This document shows positions 49,121-57,290 of a DNA stretch of 64,000 nucleotides, in pieces. The notes below the pieces were generated by a model that searched no databases, had not been told where the DNA came from, and saw only the letters and a program-made list of their open reading frames with translations. Each line of letters begins with the position of its first letter. Position 1 is the first letter of the stretch. This stretch comes from G963668185 sp965237445 (lineage in GTDB: Bacteria; Chloroflexota; Dehalococcoidia; Lucifugimonadales; G963668185): NCBI GenBank assembly GCA_965237445.1, contig OZ250142.1, forward strand, positions 1,178,001 through 1,242,000. Reading direction: 5' to 3'. The translations under genes and the position numbers were made by a program.

Positions 49121-51598
49121 TTGAAAGTTCCCCTGTCCTGGCTTAAGCAGTACGTCCCGATAGATCTGCCTCCCCGTGAGTTAGCTCACAAGCTCACCAT
49201 GGGCGGTGTCGAGGTAAAGCAAATCGATGAGATCGGCGCGGTCTGGGATCCGGCGAAGGTCATCGTGGGCCACGTGCTGAACATTGCCCCACATCCCAAC
49301 GCGGACAGGCTCAGCCTCCCTACCGTCAGCTTGGGAGGCTCGGAGACCGCCACCGTTGTCTGTGGAGCACCCAACGTGGCCGCTGGTCAGAACATCGCGT
49401 TCGCCAGGGAAGGCGCAATGCTCTTCAGCACCCGCTCCGGGAAAGTGGAGCCGCTCAAGAAGGCAAAGATACGTGGAGTGGAGTCTGCCGGCATGGTCTG
49501 CTCGGAAATGGAGCTCGGCCTCAGCGAGGAACACGAAGGCATCCTGGTGCTCGACGAAAATGTAGAGCCGGGACAGCCTCTGTTCGAAGTGTTGGGAGAC
49601 ACGGTTCTCGAACTCGATGTGACGCCTAACCGCGTCGACTGCCTATCCATCCTAGGAGTAGCGCACGAAGTGGCCGCGCTAACCGGCGCCGAAACCTGCG
49701 AACCTGAAGTCGCCTACGAAGAGCTCGGCAGTCCGATTCAGGACACGGCCTCCATAGAGATTGACGATCCTGCACTTTGCGCCAGGTACACGGCAAGCCT
49801 GATCACCGGTGTAAGCATTGGGCCTTCGCCGCAGTGGCTGAAGGAGGCGCTCCAGCGCGCAGGTCAGCGCTCCATCAACAACATCGTGGATGTAACTAAC
49901 TTCGTGATGCTGGAGTACGGGCAGCCGCTGCACGCATTTGATTTCGACAAAGTTACGGACGGTAAAGTGATCGTTCGCCAGGCACTTGCCGGCGAGAAGC
50001 TCGTCACGCTGGACGGAGAGGAGCGAAAACTCCATCCCCCAATGCTCACTATCGCGGACCCAGCCGCGTCCATCGGCTTGGCGGGCGTCATGGGCGGCGC
50101 CAACACCGAAATGACTGCTTCAACGACTTCCGTACTGCTGGAATCGGCCAGTTTTGACGCGATTAACACCCGCCGGACGTCTGCCGGACTCAGGCTTCAC
50201 ACCGAGGCCGCACGCAGGTTCGAGCGCGGCCTGAAAGCCGATCTGGCCCCAAGGGCCCTTAGACGGGCCACGCAGCTCATATTGGAAGTGGCCGGTGGAC
50301 AAGCCGCGGAAGGCATCATAGACCTGTACCCTGGCGAACGGCTGGAAAGCCCCATCAGGGTTGGGACTAGCCGCATCAGCCAGTTGCTAGGTATGGACAT
50401 ACCGCTGCCACGTGTGGAACGGGTCCTGACCTCGCTTGGCTTCCGTAGGGCCAAAGAGCCTGAGGGCGTCATCGACCTCATCGAAGCAGTAGAGGCAGCG
50501 CCTTCCCCGGAAAGAGAGACCACGCTATGGGTCGTTCCGCCGTACTGGCGCTCCGACATCACCATCGAGGATGACGTGGTAGAAGAGTTGGTGCGCATCA
50601 TAGGCTACGACAGCATCCCCACCACAATGCTCTCGGCACAAATTCCCCACCACCAACAGCACGACAGCCGGATCGCCAGGGAGCAGGTCAGGGACGCGCT
50701 CGTCGAAGCCGGCATGCAGGAGATAGTGACGTACCCGCACACGAGCATGGACGCCCTGGAGGCCGTCGGCGCTCTTGCGGCCGGCCCGGCCCCTCTGCGC
50801 ATATCGAATCCGATCAACCGCGATCGCCCGTTCCTCCGCACCAGCTTGAGAGCTAGCGTTCTGGAGACGCTTGAGTCGAACCGGCGGACAGCGCGCAGCG
50901 ATGGTATCCGGCTTTTTGAGATAGGCCGCGTCTACCTACGCGATCCAGGGGATGAGATTGGGCTGCCCGTAGAGCATGAGATGGTGGCAGGTGCGCTGTC
51001 CGGTTCGCGGCTTCCAATGTCATGGCAGATCAAACTGGTGGAAATGGACTTCTTCGACGCCAAGGGCGTCTTGGAGTCCTTGTTCCCTCGCTTGGGAGTG
51101 GAGGTGCAGTTCGAGGCCGCGGAAGACCCCGCCCTGCTGAGCGGCCGGACGGCCCGGCTGTTGGTGGATGGGAAATTCGTAGGAGTGATCGGCGAGGTCG
51201 CTCCCAAGGTGCTTTCCCGCTTCGAGCTTGAAGGTTCTGCCGTAGTGTTGTTCGAAATGTCAGTCGCCGCGCTCTCTGAGGCCGCCTCGAGCAGTGAGCG
51301 CGAGTTCACGCCAACAAGCAGGTTCCCCTCGTCCGAACGGGACCTTGCTCTCATTGTCGACGAACATGTTCCCGCCGTGGATATCCAGAAGGTCATTGAC
51401 CGCAATGGCATCGTGGCCATGAGCACGCCCTTTGACGTGTTCAGCGGCCCGGGAGTTCCGCCGGGCAAGAAATCAATCGCATACCGGATCGTGTTCAGGT
51501 CCTCCAAGAGCACGCTAACTGCGGACCAGGTGGACAAGATTCAGCAAGGCATCCTGCGTCAGCTCAACCGGGAGTTTGGCGCCGAGCTCAGGACTTAG
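49121..51598 (+). CDS. pheT: Phenylalanyl-tRNA synthetase beta subunit
   Basis: This 825-aa protein starts VPLSWLKQYVPIDLPPRELA, with the EMAP/OB tRNA-binding domain (residues ~40-150, PHPNADRL), and the B3/B4 editing region (NIVDVTNFVMLEYGQPLHAF). B5 lies near 400-480, then the synthetase-like core (DRPFLRTSLRASVLETL). The C-terminal anticodon-binding FDX domain is FPSSERDLALIVDEHVP to LTADQVDKIQQGIL. The start is TTG with CGGGAG 6 nt upstream; no ATG is nearby. It lies 131 nt after pheS. Confidence 0.95.
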   Translation: MKVPLSWLKQYVPIDLPPRELAHKLTMGGVEVKQIDEIGAVWDPAKVIVGHVLNIAPHPNADRLSLPTVSLGGSETATVVCGAPNVAAGQNIAFAREGAMLFSTRSGKVEPLKKAKIRGVESAGMVCSEMELGLSEEHEGILVLDENVEPGQPLFEVLGDTVLELDVTPNRVDCLSILGVAHEVAALTGAETCEPEVAYEELGSPIQDTASIEIDDPALCARYTASLITGVSIGPSPQWLKEALQRAGQRSINNIVDVTNFVMLEYGQPLHAFDFDKVTDGKVIVRQALAGEKLVTLDGEERKLHPPMLTIADPAASIGLAGVMGGANTEMTASTTSVLLESASFDAINTRRTSAGLRLHTEAARRFERGLKADLAPRALRRATQLILEVAGGQAAEGIIDLYPGERLESPIRVGTSRISQLLGMDIPLPRVERVLTSLGFRRAKEPEGVIDLIEAVEAAPSPERETTLWVVPPYWRSDITIEDDVVEELVRIIGYDSIPTTMLSAQIPHHQQHDSRIAREQVRDALVEAGMQEIVTYPHTSMDALEAVGALAAGPAPLRISNPINRDRPFLRTSLRASVLETLESNRRTARSDGIRLFEIGRVYLRDPGDEIGLPVEHEMVAGALSGSRLPMSWQIKLVEMDFFDAKGVLESLFPRLGVEVQFEAAEDPALLSGRTARLLVDGKFVGVIGEVAPKVLSRFELEGSAVVLFEMSVAALSEAASSSEREFTPTSRFPSSERDLALIVDEHVPAVDIQKVIDRNGIVAMSTPFDVFSGPGVPPGKKSIAYRIVFRSSKSTLTADQVDKIQQGILRQLNREFGAELRT

Positions 51599-51602
51599 CG
51601 CC

Positions 51603-52898
51603 GTGAGAGAGCACATCCACAGGCACGATCACGCATCCATGATCAGCGTTGAAGAGGCGTTGGAGCGCATCCTCGCCGAATTCAATGTGCTGGAGCCGGA
51701 AGCAAAGCCGATCTTGGAAGCGATGGGACAGGTCTTGAATGAGGACGTTTTCGCTCCGCTGGACATTCCGCCCTTGGAAAACTCGGCGATGGACGGCTAC
51801 GCTGTTAGATGGACATGCATCTCCAGGTCCTCGCGGGAGACTCCAGTGCATCTCCGCGTGATCGGTGTCATTGCGGCGGGCGCTTTGCCTGACAAGAACG
51901 TCGAAGAAGGCACCGCTCTCCGCATAATGACCGGGGCCCCCATTCCGCCGGGAGCGGACACAGTGGTCCCATTCGAGGACACTGACGAGCAGGAGCGCAA
52001 GGCGTCAGGCGCCTCACTTGATGAGATTGCCATTCGTGAACAGACCCCTCCGTCCGCCAACGTCCGGCCGGCCGGGCAGGACGTGTCCAAAGGTGACCTT
52101 GTCTTGACCAAAGGCGTCGTCCTCAGGCCCCCGGAGATAGGAGTGCTCGCTTCCCTCGGCATGGACAAAGCAAACGTGGTTCGTCGGCCCAGGGTTGCCA
52201 TCCTTGCAACAGGGGATGAGCTGCTGGAGCCTTCGGAGCCCCAGGAGCCCGGAAAGATCTACGACAGCAACACGTACGGCGTAGCGGCCGGCGTAATGAG
52301 GTATGGGGGCATTCCTGTCGTACTTGGCATTGCCAGGGACAATCTGCAATCAATGAGTTCGATGCTGGACAGGGCAATGGAGTCCGACGTGCTGATAACC
52401 TCTGCGGGCGTCTCGAAGGGCGACTACGACATCGTGAAGGACGTTCTGGCACGGCATGGCCAGGTGGACTTCTGGTCGGTAAGGATGAGGCCGGCAAAAC
52501 CGCTGGCTTTCGGTGTCCTGGACGGCAAGAACGGAAAGCGAGTGCCCCACATCGGACTGCCAGGCAACCCGGTGAGCGCGCTCGTCGCCTTCGAGCAGTT
52601 TGGTCGGCCGGCTATTCACAAGATGATGGGTAAAGGCCAGCTGGACAAACCCTCTGTTGAGGCGGTCTTGGAGGAACCCATCCTGAATACTGACGCCCGT
52701 AGAGTCTATGCGAGGGTTCAGGTCACCAAGCGTAACGGGACGTACTACGCTCGGCCCACTGGGCACCAGTCCTCCAATCTGCTTACGTCAATGGCGCGCG
52801 CGAACGGCCTCGCCATATGCCCTGAAGATCTTCCGCGGAAAGACGCCGGGGAGACCGTGACCGTCCAGATGTTGGACTGGCCTGAGCACGTCATCTAG
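51603..52898 (+). CDS. moeA: Molybdopterin molybdotransferase MoeA
   Basis: This 431-aa MoeA inserts molybdate into adenylated molybdopterin. It has ISVEEALERILAEF, LENSAMDGYAVRW, ALRIMTGAPIPPGADTVVPF, the MoCF domain VAILATGDEL and YDSNTYGVAAGVMRYG, DVLITSAGVSKGDYDIVKD and HIGLPGNPVSALVAFEQF. GTG 51603 is preferred, with AGGA upstream; ATG at 51639 begins the usual MoeA core, leaving a short His-rich extension. It starts 4 nt after pheT. It implies molybdoenzymes elsewhere in the genome. Confidence 0.92.
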   Translation: MREHIHRHDHASMISVEEALERILAEFNVLEPEAKPILEAMGQVLNEDVFAPLDIPPLENSAMDGYAVRWTCISRSSRETPVHLRVIGVIAAGALPDKNVEEGTALRIMTGAPIPPGADTVVPFEDTDEQERKASGASLDEIAIREQTPPSANVRPAGQDVSKGDLVLTKGVVLRPPEIGVLASLGMDKANVVRRPRVAILATGDELLEPSEPQEPGKIYDSNTYGVAAGVMRYGGIPVVLGIARDNLQSMSSMLDRAMESDVLITSAGVSKGDYDIVKDVLARHGQVDFWSVRMRPAKPLAFGVLDGKNGKRVPHIGLPGNPVSALVAFEQFGRPAIHKMMGKGQLDKPSVEAVLEEPILNTDARRVYARVQVTKRNGTYYARPTGHQSSNLLTSMARANGLAICPEDLPRKDAGETVTVQMLDWPEHVI

Positions 52899-52960
52899 CG
52901 ACCGAACCGTTCGAAGCGCACGATTCGAATACGACCTCAAGAACAGGAGACTCGTCGACT

Positions 52961-53371
52961 ATGGCCGACATCGAAGACCAGCCGCAGTACATAGTGGATC
53001 TTTCCGGGGGCGTCAACCAAGATAGGTCGCTCTCAGTTCTCATAGCAAGCCGCCGGTGCTATCTGGACCAACAGGGCGAAGGCGACGCCGAAATCATAGC
53101 CGCAGACCCGCGGCGGCTCGTACGACAGATAGCTAATCACTGCGCCGACGCGGCTGACTATTTGCTTCCCGACACACCGCTAAAAGAGTCAATCTTCAGG
53201 ACTCTCCTTGCTGCCAACAACAAGCCATTGACGGCAGAGGCAATTAGCTCTCAGCTCTCGGATCGCTGGTCTAGGACCGCCCAGGCGCGAGACGTCTCAC
53301 CGGCCGTCGTCCGGCGGCTGCTGGACAACAGCCCGCTATACTCGATAGCGCGCGCTCCGGAGCAGGGTTGA
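52961..53371 (+). CDS. Hypothetical protein, 136 aa
   Basis: No family recognised. The protein is soluble and acidic. It opens with a beta-like region (YIVDLSGGVNQDRSLSVLIA, RRCYLD). A C-terminal half follows that looks like a winged helix: SIFRTLLAANNKPLTAEAIS, WSRTAQARDVSPAVVRRLL, then LYSIARAPE. The last part could bind nucleic acid (inference from pattern only). CAGGAG lies 11 nt before the ATG. It sits between moeA and ilvE on the same strand. Confidence 0.6.
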   Translation: MADIEDQPQYIVDLSGGVNQDRSLSVLIASRRCYLDQQGEGDAEIIAADPRRLVRQIANHCADAADYLLPDTPLKESIFRTLLAANNKPLTAEAISSQLSDRWSRTAQARDVSPAVVRRLLDNSPLYSIARAPEQG

Positions 53372-53381
53372 ATTCAGCCTG

Positions 53382-53387
53382 TATAAT
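53382..53387 (+). promoter_or_regulatory. -10 box ahead of ilvE
   Basis: Perfect TATAAT 34 nt before the ilvE ATG. No good -35 stands 17 nt upstream. Confidence 0.4.
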
Positions 53388-53420
53388 GCCGCGCACCATC
53401 TGGCGTAGGAGAGAAAGGTA

Positions 53421-54353
53421 ATGCCCGAACCGGTCGTCTACTTCCAGGGACAGTTCACGCCCTTGGACCAAGCCCGCGTAAGCGTGACCACTCACGCGCT
53501 CCATTACGGGACTGCCGTGTTCGAAGGCATCCGGGGGAACTGGAATTCCGAAAAGGGAAAGATGTTCGTCTTCCGGCTGCGGGAACACTACGAGAGGTTC
53601 CTGCAGGGCTGCCGAATCATGATGCTGGACATCCCCTACGATGTGGACGAACTATGCGACATCACCGTAGAGGCTGTCATCCGGTGCGGATATGCTGAGG
53701 ATGTCTACATCCGCCCGCTTGCCTACAAGAGCCAGGAACTCATTGCCAATCTCAGGCTCCAGGACCTCGAGAGCGACTTCACGCTGATCATCGTACCGTT
53801 CGGATCGTACATAGAGACGGACGGCGCTATTCGCTGCTGCACCTCATCTTGGCGCCGCATCGACGATATGGCGATACCTCCGAGAGTCAAGATCTCAGGG
53901 CACTACGTGAACAGCGTTCTTGCCAAGACCGAGGCCACGCTTGCGGGGTTCGACGAAGCTGTGATGATGAACGCCGACGGCACGGTGTCCGAGGGAACGG
54001 GGGAAAGTCTCTTCATGGCAAGCGGAGGTCGCTTGTACACACCTCCCGTCGGGGACAACAACCTGACGGGCATTACCAGGGACTCCACCATGCGCCTCGC
54101 GCAAGACGAGATGGGCTTGGAAGTCGCCGAGCGGCACATCAGGAGGAGCGAACTTTACCTGGCCGATGAAGTTTTCCTGACCGGCACGGCGGCCCACATC
54201 ACTCCTGTAGGAGAGCTTGACAGCCGTCCAGTTGGCAGTGGGGGCGTGGGGCCGATCGCGGACGAGCTCCGTAGCCTTTACGCCGCCGCGATCCGTGGCA
54301 ACAACGACAAGTATTTGGAATGGTGCACGGCCGTAGCCTTGGAGTCGTTCTGA
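53421..54353 (+). CDS. ilvE: Branched-chain amino acid aminotransferase
   Basis: This 310-aa fold-type IV PLP aminotransferase interconverts Val/Leu/Ile and their 2-oxo acids. It has VTTHALHYGTAVFEGIRGNW, YIRPLAYKS, the PLP-lysine region RVKISGHYVNSVLAKTEA, FDEAVMMNADGTVSEGTGES (cofactor loop) and LTGITRDSTMRLAQDEMG, then EVFLTGTAAHITPVGELD. TAGGAG lies 9 nt before the ATG, and a TATAAT box further up suggests its own promoter. D-amino acid aminotransferases share the fold, but the YGTAVFEGIRG start favours IlvE. Confidence 0.93.
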   Translation: MPEPVVYFQGQFTPLDQARVSVTTHALHYGTAVFEGIRGNWNSEKGKMFVFRLREHYERFLQGCRIMMLDIPYDVDELCDITVEAVIRCGYAEDVYIRPLAYKSQELIANLRLQDLESDFTLIIVPFGSYIETDGAIRCCTSSWRRIDDMAIPPRVKISGHYVNSVLAKTEATLAGFDEAVMMNADGTVSEGTGESLFMASGGRLYTPPVGDNNLTGITRDSTMRLAQDEMGLEVAERHIRRSELYLADEVFLTGTAAHITPVGELDSRPVGSGGVGPIADELRSLYAAAIRGNNDKYLEWCTAVALESF

Positions 54354-54406
54354 CGCTCCACGAGCGGCCGGGCGACACGCTTCTCGCGCTAAGATAGCCT
54401 CCGCAA

Positions 54407-54847
54407 GTGTCGGAGTTCATCTTCGAATACTACATCTTCGTGTTTCTGGCCGCGCTGGGCGCCATCCAGGTCGGGGCAGCCGCGGGAAAGCTCAAGGGCA
54501 TCCTGGTGTTTGGGCATACGGCCGCATCCGTAACGCTCGGCGGCGCTCTGTTTGTTGCCGCACCGGTCTGGTTCTTCTCAACCGGCGAACGTAACATCAA
54601 CGACTTCGAAGGAGGCATCACCGCTAATGGCCAGGCGCTGTATGCCTTCCTCGGCTGCATAACCGCGTTGGTCGTCACCCTCGCTGTTACCTCCATAATC
54701 AACTTCCGTTTGGGGCGAGGCACCCTCCCGCCCTTTAACGGACTTCAATCGCTGACAGAAGCAAACTATCTCCTGGCGGTCTCTAACAATCTCAGGTACT
54801 GGTCCAAGGCTTGGCGAAAGCTGACGAGCAACTATTTCTTTGGCTGA
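54407..54847 (+). CDS. Membrane protein of unknown function, 146 aa
   Basis: Three or four hydrophobic segments can be seen: FIFEYYIFVFLAALGAIQVG, HTAASVTLGGALFVAAPVWF and AFLGCITALVVTLAVTSIIN. A polar loop (STGERNINDFEGGI) and a basic tail follow. I do not recognise the family. The start is GTG at 54407, weakly supported by an RBS. The 3' end overlaps the PAP2-like gene by 37 nt. The two may act together at the membrane. Confidence 0.6.
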   Translation: MSEFIFEYYIFVFLAALGAIQVGAAAGKLKGILVFGHTAASVTLGGALFVAAPVWFFSTGERNINDFEGGITANGQALYAFLGCITALVVTLAVTSIINFRLGRGTLPPFNGLQSLTEANYLLAVSNNLRYWSKAWRKLTSNYFFG

Positions 54848-55392
54848 ACAGCGGCGTGGGCAAGGCCCCGCTGTTCGATCAACTGGTCAGGTATCTGGTG
54901 AGCGATTACCTGGTGCCAGTTGCCGCGCTGATATTCTTGCTCGGCTTGTGGTTCGCCGGAAGCAGTTCCTCGGAACGCCTTCGAATCCAGATCGGCATAT
55001 TCGTCGTGCTCGTCTCCATGGCCTTATCCAGTCTGGCTGTGTTCATCGTCAACGCGTTCTACTCGAGGCCAAGGCCGTTCCTGGAACACAGCGTTGACCT
55101 CCTCTTCTATCGGCCAACCGACTCCTCATTCCCTTCCAATCCCATCGCCGCCACATTCGCTATAGCTTTCGGTGTGTGGCTCATCAACCGTCGCTTGGGC
55201 CTCGCCCTAATGGTGATCGTCGCAGCGTACGCGTTGGCGCGCGTCTACTCCGGCGTCCATTACCCCCTGGATGTCGTGGCTTCCATCGCCATTGCGATCG
55301 CGGTGACGCTGGCAGTCGCCTGGGCGGAACGACTGGTCCGGCCAGTCCTGAAGGCCGCCCTGCGGTTCGCCCGGCTCTTCTGCGTGGCCTGA
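54811..55392 (+). CDS. PAP2-family membrane phosphatase-like protein with altered C2 motif
   Basis: This 193-aa protein with about five membrane segments resembles BcrC-type undecaprenyl-diphosphate phosphatases. Motif C1 is present as FYSRPRPFLEH and motif C3 as ARVYSGVHYPLDV. Motif C2, normally FPSxH, reads SSFPSNPIAATFA, so the His that protonates the leaving group in this family is Pro. Activity is therefore doubtful. The start is TTG 54811, inside the end of the previous gene; the start is uncertain. Role, if active: recycling of lipid carrier. Confidence 0.75.
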   Translation: MAKADEQLFLWLNSGVGKAPLFDQLVRYLVSDYLVPVAALIFLLGLWFAGSSSSERLRIQIGIFVVLVSMALSSLAVFIVNAFYSRPRPFLEHSVDLLFYRPTDSSFPSNPIAATFAIAFGVWLINRRLGLALMVIVAAYALARVYSGVHYPLDVVASIAIAIAVTLAVAWAERLVRPVLKAALRFARLFCVA

Positions 55393-55649
55393 AGGTCAGG
55401 GGAGTACCTTCCACTTCGGGCAAACGGACACTGCTCGCACGCCAGATGCTGAGGCATACCCATCTGGCTTAACAATCTCGTGCAAAAGAGCGGCCGGGAC
55501 TAGTACCATCCTTCGCCATCCAGCATGGCAGGGTATGCCAGTCACGAGGAGCCACTTGTCGCCGCACCACCTCTCATCCGTGTTCTCAGAGGGTGCCTAA
55601 GAAGGTTGACTTATCCCCTTGAGGGTATGGACGGGAGGGTCATAGATTC

Positions 55650-55967
55650 ATGACACGCAGAGCATATCCCAGCGCCCTGAGCGACCGGGAATGGCAGCCG
55701 TTGGAATCGCTGCTTCTACCTCCCAAGCCTGGAGGGCTGCCACTGAAGTACTCGCGGCGGGAGGTGGTCAACGCTATCCGCTATGTACTGCGCACCGGGT
55801 GCGCGTGGCGCATGCTCCCCCACGATCCGCCTCCATGGCGGACCACGTTCCACTACTTCCCCACCTGGCGACGTGATGGGACCTGGGAGCGTATTCATGG
55901 GGATGTGCGTGACCGGATGCGCGTCCCCCAAGGCGGGTATGTGCTCGGCCAAGCACTGCGCAACTAA
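55650..55967 (+). pseudogene. IS5-family transposase, N-terminal ORF only
   Basis: This 105-aa ORF has YPSALSDREWQPLESLLLPP, RREVVNAIRYVLRTGCAWRM, LPHDPPPWRTTFHYFPTWRR and GTWERIHGDVRDRMR. This is the DUF4096 N-terminal DNA-binding part of IS5/IS427-type transposases. In this group the DDE catalytic part is made by a frameshift into a second ORF, which is missing here. It may still bind the ends but cannot cut. RBS is GGGAGGGTCATAGATTC. Confidence 0.85.
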
Positions 55968-55984
55968 CCCGCCGCAGACGTCTG

Positions 55985-56257
55985 ATCCCTTCCCCCTCTC
56001 TTCCCTTCTGCGAACGCGCGTGCTATTATGGACGCATGATCTCTGCAGGACACATCGACCGGGCCGCTGCGAGCCTCCTCGCACGGCGCGGCTCCCTGCC
56101 CGAAAACTCCCTCGTAGCTATGGGAAGACTGTCACATTTTTACTCAAATTGGCTCGATCTGTATTCAAACCGTATTCAATTCATCTTAATTCCGTAACTT
56201 TTTCCACACCCTGCCAGCTATGAAAAGTTACGGAATGTTACAGAATGTGACACTTTC
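55985..56257. repeat. Dispersed element, copy B (about 273 bp)
   Basis: Matches copy A (38246-38527) at both ends: CGAACGCGCGTGCTATTATG (56011-56030) and GGAATGTTACAGAATGTGAC (56232-56251). The inverted pair TGTCACATT (56130-56138) / AATGTGACA (56244-56252) has the same 114-nt spacing. A second pair, CCGTAACTTTT / AAAAGTTACGG, lies inside. It occupies the place of the lost second ORF in the IS5-type element. A 53-codon frame from 56037 is not clearly coding. Confidence 0.65.
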
Positions 56258-56404
56258 CGAGCGTTATTGACTAAGAGGGCGCCTGCTGAGGTGAGAGGTA
56301 GTTTCTTAGACACCCTCTTGGGTTGACGGCAGACTCCTGTGCAGAACGGTCCCTTCCTTTGCCCGCGCCGGAAGGCTACGATGAAGACAGGCTAGGACGA
56401 CGCT

Positions 56405-57055
56405 GTGATCGTCCTCTGGAAAGGAAGTTTGGAGAAAAGGAGTCAACGAAACTTGAAGCTCAAGCACCTTCTAATCGCTGCAGCCATAGTGGTGCTCATA
56501 CCGCTGGTATGGGCTGCTTGGTGGTTCCTCTCCCCGCTCGTCATTGACGATGTAGTGGATGAAGACTTCCCCATGTCGTACAACGCGGAGTTGCCGTCCG
56601 GCATGTCCCAGGAGGAGGCCGAGGACCAGATGGTTGAGGCCGCAGCAGTCGATGCGCCCGTGGATGAAGAGATGCCGGAGCCAATGGCAAGCCCCACGGC
56701 GCCCGTACAAGTCAAAGTAGGCTCCTTCACGGACGCGGACCGGTTCCACAAGGGCAGCGGAAGCGCCACCATCTACCGGGCAGCCGATGGGTCCCTCCTG
56801 TTGCGGTTCGAAGACTTCAATGTCACAAACGGCCCCGCACTGCATGTAATCCTGTCTCCGCATCCCGACGCGCGGAACAGCGCGGATGTCCACCTCGAGG
56901 GCTACGTGGACTTAGGAGACCTCAAGGGAAACGTGGGCAACCAGAACTACCCGCTGCCGTCCGATCTGGACGTGTCTACAATCGGCAGCGTCATCATCTA
57001 CTGCGAGCCGTTCAGCGTGGTGTTCAGCGTTGCGCCGTTACGGGACGCCGGATGA
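56405..57055 (+). CDS. Membrane-anchored DM13-domain protein
   Basis: This protein is up to 216 aa: one N-terminal membrane anchor (HLLIAAAIVVLIPLVWAAWW), an acidic linker rich in E/D/P to ~residue 100, then a DM13 domain. That domain shows VKVGSFTDADRFHKGSGSAT, LRFEDFNVTNGPALHVILSP, VDLGDLKGNVGNQNYPLP and SVIIYCEPFSVVFSVAPL, with the conserved Cys near the end. DM13 domains are thought to take part in redox or electron transfer. GTG 56405 is the longest start; TTG 56453 has a better RBS (AAGGAG) and is possible. It lies just beyond the IS5-type right end. Confidence 0.85.
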   Translation: MIVLWKGSLEKRSQRNLKLKHLLIAAAIVVLIPLVWAAWWFLSPLVIDDVVDEDFPMSYNAELPSGMSQEEAEDQMVEAAAVDAPVDEEMPEPMASPTAPVQVKVGSFTDADRFHKGSGSATIYRAADGSLLLRFEDFNVTNGPALHVILSPHPDARNSADVHLEGYVDLGDLKGNVGNQNYPLPSDLDVSTIGSVIIYCEPFSVVFSVAPLRDAG

Positions 57056-57082
57056 GCCCGCGGGAAGCAGAGAGGCTATAGG

Positions 57083-57290
57083 ATGTCTGAACACAACTTC
57101 ACCGGATGAAGACGCGCTCTTTGAGATAGTCCGCCGCCGGTACTGCGATGGGCTGAGCCCCCAAGAACTCGAACAGGTACGTGCCGGAGTGCGGGAAGTA
57201 CTGAAGCAGGCTGAAGCCCTCGCCGCCGTCAAGCTTGAAATGTCATCGGAGCCGTCGCCCCTCTTCAGGCCGCACGCATCCGATGACTGA
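57083..57290 (+). pseudogene. Small amidase-partner protein with one +1 frameshift
   Basis: ATG 57083 with AGAGG upstream reads MSEHNFT. Dropping one G at about 57106-57107 continues DEDALFEIVRRRYCDGLSPQ and ELEQVRAGVREVLKQAEALA to TGA 57290, 68 aa. Such short helical proteins often precede amidases and resemble GatC/AtzG-type small subunits (inference). The end overlaps the amidase start by 8 nt. Without the correction no good start exists for the conserved part, so an extra base is the simplest reading. Confidence 0.6.

Larger units (their letters stand above)
55590..56317. mobile_element. Cut-down IS5-type element with 15-bp inverted ends
   Basis: The left end GAGGGTGCCTAAGAA (55590-55604) and right end TTCTTAGACACCCTC (56303-56317) are inverted copies with one mismatch. 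Between them lie only the first transposase ORF (55650-55967) and the dispersed element B. The DDE-encoding second ORF expected in this IS group is absent, so it cannot transpose alone. Confidence 0.7.
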
